A stretch of DNA of 10,030 nucleotides from CAZEMR01 sp964513465 (GTDB taxonomy: Bacteria > Bacteroidota > Ignavibacteria > Kapaibacteriales > UBA2268), in NCBI GenBank assembly GCA_964513465.1, contig CAZEMR010000098.1, positions 1 through 10,030 of the forward strand, in the 5' to 3' direction. Position numbers and translations under genes: made by a program. The notes beneath the pieces were generated by a model that was not told the origin of the DNA, searched no databases, and worked only from the letters and a program-made list of their open reading frames with translations. The first letter of the stretch is position 1, and the number at the start of each line of letters is the position of its first letter. Positions 7,247 to 10,030 of this stretch are shown piece by piece.

Positions 7247-8782
7247 ATCAATACCTCCAAAATTTGTATGAGATTCGTCAAATATTTTATTAAGGCTGAA
7301 TAGAATATTCAGTTTTTTGCGGACGGAATAATCATTCGGGTTTTCGGTGGTGTGCCAATCGTGAATATCGCCAAGTATCTGGCTCATCATCAGATCGTAG
7401 AACATGCGCGGCGTAATCAGATCGCGGCGAGACTTATATATATAGTCATAAATCGCCTTGCGGTATTTAAGGATGTTGTTGTATGTCGTCTGGTGCATGT
7501 ATTTCGGATCGAAATCAAAATCCTCGAAATATCGCGTCGAGACCACCCTCCCATCTTCACCTTTCGATTTGACGATCAGCGAATTATTGAATATTTCCAC
7601 CAGTATCCGGCTCTCGAACTGGAATATATTATCAGTTGTCACAATCGGCTTGTGCTGGTCGTCTTCATCGCCGAAATGAATGTGGCGGTCTACTCGCGAT
7701 TGGAATTTAAACAGGAATCTCTCCACGTAATCGAAGTCGTAAATTACCAGCCCGTTTGCAGTCATCGACCAATTGATCAGATAATAATTCCCGAAATGCT
7801 TTTTCGTGTCCGAATTCTTATAAAATTCTCGCAGAATATCCCGGAAATTCTTCACGTCTTTATTATTTTTAAAAATTCTGATTACTTCATTATTCCTCTC
7901 CTCATCGTCGATAAAAACAGGCAAAGGATTGGGCAGTTTGCGCTTATCGTTTTCGTCCTTCGAAGTAATCAGCCGGAAGAATCTGTACATATTCTGAGCA
8001 ATCTTAAGCGGTATCCGCTCGATATCCACCGGCGAAGTGCGGTGCATCAGGAATGGTTTCTTCTGGTTGGTAGTATTCAGAAAATCGCTGACACCGTATT
8101 CGCCTTCGCCGATGTTATACTCATCCTTATTATAAACCTTGGCGAGCAAATAATTGAGGCTGGCGAGCTTATAGAGATTCTTATCATCATCCGGATCGCC
8201 GGGCGGCTTGAAATAAATACAAATCTGCGAATTCGTCGGAAATTTATCGCCGATATATTCCGGATCATCCGAATCCTTAAGCTGGCGCGCTTTGATTTGC
8301 GACTTAATAATCGGAAACAGCTTCTGCTCGGAGAAATCGCGTATTTGATCGATCAGATAGTCGATCCCCACGATATTCTCATTAATTTTTTTCGTGTTGC
8401 ACAGATAATCGCTGACATTTTTCAGGATAATATCCCGGAGCTTATCAAGGGACTCATCGTCGGCCTTATCGCCCACATTTTTGGTGCGGAAAATCAGGGC
8501 AAATGGCACCGATGACTGGATTTTTTTGGCCGGCGTATTCAGGTATTTATTAGCATTAATACACTGAGCCAGATACTCGAGGGGGCGAATCTCGTCCCAT
8601 ATTTCTTTGTATAATGCGGATTTTCCGACCATAATCGATCGCGGCGAGTGCTCGGCGATATTTCCCTCCTTGTCGATATCGAAAACGATATGCAAACCGA
8701 GCGAAGGCTTAATATCGCTCGTGAAATAATCAGGCCTTTTTGCCTGAAGATCATCAATAAAATGCGAAATTTCACGTATCAT
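6824..8782 (-). CDS. cas8b: Cascade large subunit Cas8b (Csh1 family)
   Basis: This is a 652-aa protein placed between cas6 and cas7, as the large subunit of type I-B loci is. Cas8 sequences diverge strongly, so the call rests on position, length and the Csh1-like C-terminus: AGQLIRYLLAQSESDKMTH (about 545-563), EPFLN, and GGYFDKNLFF (626-635). It should recognise the PAM and recruit Cas3. Only three cysteines occur (74, 128, 188) and there are no CxxC pairs, so the zinc-binding site reported in some Cas8 proteins is not evident. The ATG at 8782 has an AGGAGT site at 8791-8796 with 8-nt spacing. The C-terminal 140 residues also appear to be translated separately as Cas11b from an internal start at 7246. 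Confidence 0.92.
   Translation of the reverse strand: MIREISHFIDDLQAKRPDYFTSDIKPSLGLHIVFDIDKEGNIAEHSPRSIMVGKSALYKEIWDEIRPLEYLAQCINANKYLNTPAKKIQSSVPFALIFRTKNVGDKADDESLDKLRDIILKNVSDYLCNTKKINENIVGIDYLIDQIRDFSEQKLFPIIKSQIKARQLKDSDDPEYIGDKFPTNSQICIYFKPPGDPDDDKNLYKLASLNYLLAKVYNKDEYNIGEGEYGVSDFLNTTNQKKPFLMHRTSPVDIERIPLKIAQNMYRFFRLITSKDENDKRKLPNPLPVFIDDEERNNEVIRIFKNNKDVKNFRDILREFYKNSDTKKHFGNYYLINWSMTANGLVIYDFDYVERFLFKFQSRVDRHIHFGDEDDQHKPIVTTDNIFQFESRILVEIFNNSLIVKSKGEDGRVVSTRYFEDFDFDPKYMHQTTYNNILKYRKAIYDYIYKSRRDLITPRMFYDLMMSQILGDIHDWHTTENPNDYSVRKKLNILFSLNKIFDESHTNFGGIDMSTKVPEFREMMWNLISEDDRTLTNDDDFAYAAGQLIRYLLAQSESDKMTHAAIEPFLNVSDANYFKKRLTSTFEHYKHKFSFYSKRFDRAFSQVILYDSDTLDIKAKLPVLLGGYFDKNLFFKKSDKESEEIQPIEGEE
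6831..6837 (-). promoter_or_regulatory. Ribosome-binding site of cas7
   Basis: AAGGAGA on the minus strand, 6 nt before the cas7 ATG and inside the last codons of cas8b. Together with the TAATG stop-start overlap it fixes the cas7 start and suggests strong translation of the backbone subunit. Confidence 0.85.
7253..7258 (-). promoter_or_regulatory. Internal ribosome-binding site for cas11b
   Basis: The minus strand reads GGAGGT, 6 nt before an in-frame ATG inside cas8b. It is the best Shine-Dalgarno match of the operon, stronger than that of cas8b itself. It decides the call of a separate Cas11b product. Confidence 0.8.
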
Positions 8783-8790
8783 TTACACGC

Positions 8791-8796
8791 ACTCCT
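8791..8796 (-). promoter_or_regulatory. Ribosome-binding site of cas8b
   Basis: AGGAGT on the minus strand lies 8 nt before the cas8b ATG, in the 29-nt gap after the cas6 stop. The gap holds nothing else recognisable; it is too short for a toxin-antitoxin RNA pair of the CreTA kind. Confidence 0.8.
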
Positions 8797-8811
8797 ATTA
8801 TGTGTTATTTA

Positions 8812-9603
8812 TTAATTGTTTCTTTCAATAAATCCGAAGCCCATGCTGTTTTTTTCGCCCACCCCGCAGTCATAAGCGATTTTTATTATCTCCGGATCGC
8901 CCTCGATTCGCAATGGGCACACAAATGCCTTTATTTGCATTTCGTTGCGCATACCTTCGCGAATCGCAATTAGCTTGGTAGCCCGGCGCCCGGCGCGCGC
9001 GATGTAGTCCCGGTCGAGTCTGACAGCAAGTTTGCCGGAGTATGGCTTTTTGCGTAGCAATTCATATTTATTCATGAGATTGCGCTCGAGTGCACGCTCT
9101 GCGTTGTCGTCGTCGGGCCGATAATAGTAAATTTTTCTGTCGCCATTTTTATTGATAACAGTCGAAACAGCAGTCGGCGATTGCATAATGAATACTTCGT
9201 CGGTTGTAATAAGTGGCTCCGGAAGCGTCTCGACGGAAGAGACGGTTAAGTCCTCGCCTGCAAAGCGGTTATGGACACGCAAAACCCCCGAATTGAACAG
9301 CCCCTGAATAAATTTCTGGCCGATTTTGCTGCCAAGGGGAGTGGAAAATTTCATTCGCAGATTTCCGCGGGCACGGATTATGTTGTTGTCAATACGATAG
9401 TTACGAAAATCCAGGCGAGAGAAATTAAACAGCTTCATCGGCCTGCCCTCGCTGGTCAGGAAGCCATGCTCGTGCAGCCATTCTGAAAACTCAGGCGAAG
9501 CAGCCCGAAATAAGGTATAGATCGCGGAACTCATTGGGTGATAATAGTTTATAGGTAGCGAATAATTATAATTCACCGGCTGAAGATTTAGCAAAATACG
9601 CAT
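8812..9603 (-). CDS. cas6: CRISPR RNA endoribonuclease Cas6
   Basis: This is a 263-aa Cas6, which cleaves the array transcript within each repeat to release crRNAs with an 8-nt 5' handle. The N-terminus is typical: MRILLNLQPV, then LPINYYHPMSSAIYTL (17-31) and SPEFSEWLHEHGF (36-48), where His44 or His46 is the likely catalytic histidine. The C-terminus has the glycine-rich RNA-binding loop CGVGEKNSMGFGFIE (246-260), a strong Cas6 signature. I chose the ATG at 9603 because it matches the family N-terminus. The open frame continues to 9729, but the extra residues are AT-rich, resemble a chance hydrophobic stretch, and cover the likely promoter. No strong Shine-Dalgarno precedes 9603. It is the first gene of the operon, 29 nt before cas8b. 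Confidence 0.95.
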   Translation of the reverse strand: MRILLNLQPVNYNYSLPINYYHPMSSAIYTLFRAASPEFSEWLHEHGFLTSEGRPMKLFNFSRLDFRNYRIDNNIIRARGNLRMKFSTPLGSKIGQKFIQGLFNSGVLRVHNRFAGEDLTVSSVETLPEPLITTDEVFIMQSPTAVSTVINKNGDRKIYYYRPDDDNAERALERNLMNKYELLRKKPYSGKLAVRLDRDYIARAGRRATKLIAIREGMRNEMQIKAFVCPLRIEGDPEIIKIAYDCGVGEKNSMGFGFIERNN

Positions 9604-9658
9604 ATCGAAGTGTCCAGTTGATATGAGGAGAATAATACTAATATATATAATTTCTATG

Positions 9659-9694
9659 AATATTCTCATTTTATATAATGGTTTCGAGAATATT
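9659..9694. promoter_or_regulatory. Perfect 9-bp inverted repeat, putative operator of the cas operon
   Basis: AATATTCTC at 9659-9667 and GAGAATATT at 9686-9694 are perfect inverted copies 18 nt apart. The spacer between them contains a minus-strand TATATAA string that could be a -10 element. The site lies 56-91 nt upstream of the cas6 ATG, a suitable place for a repressor or activator. No regulator gene is in the window. Because the arms are AT-rich, chance cannot be excluded. Confidence 0.45.
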
Positions 9695-9738
9695 TTTTTA
9701 ATTTTGTGAACTAATACAATATAACCCATTGCGCGACA

Positions 9739-9831
9739 CTATATGTCGTCTGGAAATTTATTTTCCAATTTTTTACAAATAATTTCGGTTTTCTTATCCG
9801 GTGCAGCTAACGGAGACATGTCGTATTTCAT
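9739..9831 (-). other. Possible 30-codon small ORF, doubtful
   Basis: An ATG at 9831 opens a 30-aa frame ending in TAG at 9739-9741. It is Lys-rich with a possible amphipathic helix (EIICKKLENKF). It has no Shine-Dalgarno and no recognised family. It lies in frame with the open stretch that leads into cas6, separated by that one stop codon. It could be a remnant of a lost gene, a leader peptide or chance; I lean to chance or remnant. Confidence 0.15.
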
Positions 9832-9856
9832 ATATTTTTAAAACGCTTAGAAGCTA

Positions 9857-10030
9857 TCACTCCCGCACCACCTTCCAGATGTATTCCCGGCCCGAGATTT
9901 CTATTACAAATATATACATACCTGAAGGGATGGCGGCAAGCGATATTTTTTGCTCTGCGGTGCCGGTTGGTATGCTAATGGAGCGATTTATTAGCTCTTT
10001 GCCGAGGGGGTTAATAAGTTTGATTTGCGC
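9857..10030 (-). CDS. C-terminus of a secreted protein with type IX (Por) sorting domain, 5' end outside window
   Basis: The frame is open from the right edge to a TGA at 9857-9859, giving the last 57 residues. They read as a type A C-terminal secretion signal: a strand with IKLINPLGKELINR (the common V-x-N-x-x-G-K/Q pattern), then ISLAAIPSGMYIFVIEI, where x-x-L-P-S-G-x-Y is the family hallmark, and a basic end, YIWKVVRE. Such domains direct periplasmic proteins through the type IX secretion system to the outer surface in Bacteroidota and FCB relatives, where the domain is removed. The passenger domain lies outside the window, so the protein's function is unknown. It is on the same strand as the cas operon, 253 nt upstream of cas6, and is probably unrelated to it. 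Confidence 0.85.
   Translation of the reverse strand, partial: AQIKLINPLGKELINRSISIPTGTAEQKISLAAIPSGMYIFVIEISGREYIWKVVRE

Larger units (their letters stand above)
9604..9856 (-). promoter_or_regulatory. Upstream region of the cas operon
   Basis: This 253-nt stretch separates the upstream secreted-protein gene from cas6. The half nearest cas6 is very AT-rich and should carry the operon promoter. Minus-strand candidates for a -10 element are TATATAA near 9671-9678 and TATATT near 9640-9645; no convincing -35 or Bacteroidota-type TTTG partner is seen. It also holds a perfect 9-bp inverted repeat (9659-9694), a 12-nt match to the CRISPR repeat (9634-9645), two small adjacent hairpins (9733-9749 and 9751-9767) and a possible 30-codon ORF (9739-9831). 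No clear rho-independent terminator for the upstream gene is seen. Confidence 0.55.

Noticed and set aside
7352..8515. 387-codon plus-strand open frame opposite cas8b
   Set aside because: It lies wholly antisense to a well-supported cas gene, has no ribosome-binding site, and its Ile/Arg-rich composition resembles a mirror of the cas8b codons rather than a protein family.
8783..8811. CreTA-like toxin-antitoxin RNA between cas6 and cas8b
   Set aside because: In some archaeal I-B loci such a pair lies here, but this gap is only 29 nt and holds just the cas8b ribosome-binding site.
9604..9729. 42-residue N-terminal extension of Cas6, with a hydrophobic segment like a signal peptide
   Set aside because: Cas6 is cytoplasmic, the family starts at the MRILLNL site, and the extension covers the AT-rich promoter-like region and palindrome.
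9733..9767. Two adjacent hairpins as a terminator for the upstream secreted-protein gene
   Set aside because: The stems are only 6 bp and weak, and no T-tract follows on the minus strand.

Overview
The window holds a complete, compact type I-B CRISPR-Cas locus. All genes and the array read on the minus strand. In transcription order, right to left, they are cas6, cas8b (with a probable nested cas11b), cas7, cas5, cas3, cas4, cas1, cas2, then a leader and a small CRISPR array at the left edge. The genes overlap or sit 1-3 nt apart except for 29 nt between cas6 and cas8b, so one polycistronic operon is very likely.

Organism: the last 174 bases encode, on the minus strand, the C-terminus of a separate protein that looks like a type IX secretion (Por) sorting domain. 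That domain is typical of Bacteroidota and related FCB-group bacteria. The Cas1 C-terminus (ending KIWW) also resembles bacteroidotal I-B Cas1 as I remember it. GC content is moderate, with many ATA isoleucine codons. The exact lineage cannot be fixed from this window.

Layout: 1-221 is the array, with three near-identical 30-nt repeats, one degenerate repeat cut by the window edge, and three spacers of 36-37 nt. 222-468 is the AT-rich leader, which carries a 7-bp hairpin and a 12-nt direct repeat. 469-2319 is the adaptation module (cas2, cas1, cas4). 2304-5018 is cas3 (HD nuclease plus helicase). 5020-8782 encodes the Cascade subunits Cas5, Cas7 and Cas8b/Cas11b. 8812-9603 is cas6. 9604-9856 is the operon's upstream region, with a perfect 9-bp inverted repeat around an AT-rich promoter-like core. 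9857-10030 is the partial secreted-protein gene.

How it works together: Cas6 should cut the array transcript just 3' of a 4-bp hairpin in each repeat, leaving the 8-nt handle AUUGAAAU. Cas5, Cas7, Cas8b and Cas11b form the crRNA-guided complex that recruits Cas3 to degrade target DNA. Cas1, Cas2 and Cas4 acquire new spacers next to the leader.

I see no undescribed defence system. The most informative feature not visible as a separate gene is a strong internal ribosome-binding site and start codon in cas8b, expected to give the 140-aa small subunit Cas11b. Secondary points are the leader repeats, the operator-like palindrome and a partial repeat match upstream of cas6, and an acidic insertion in Cas1.
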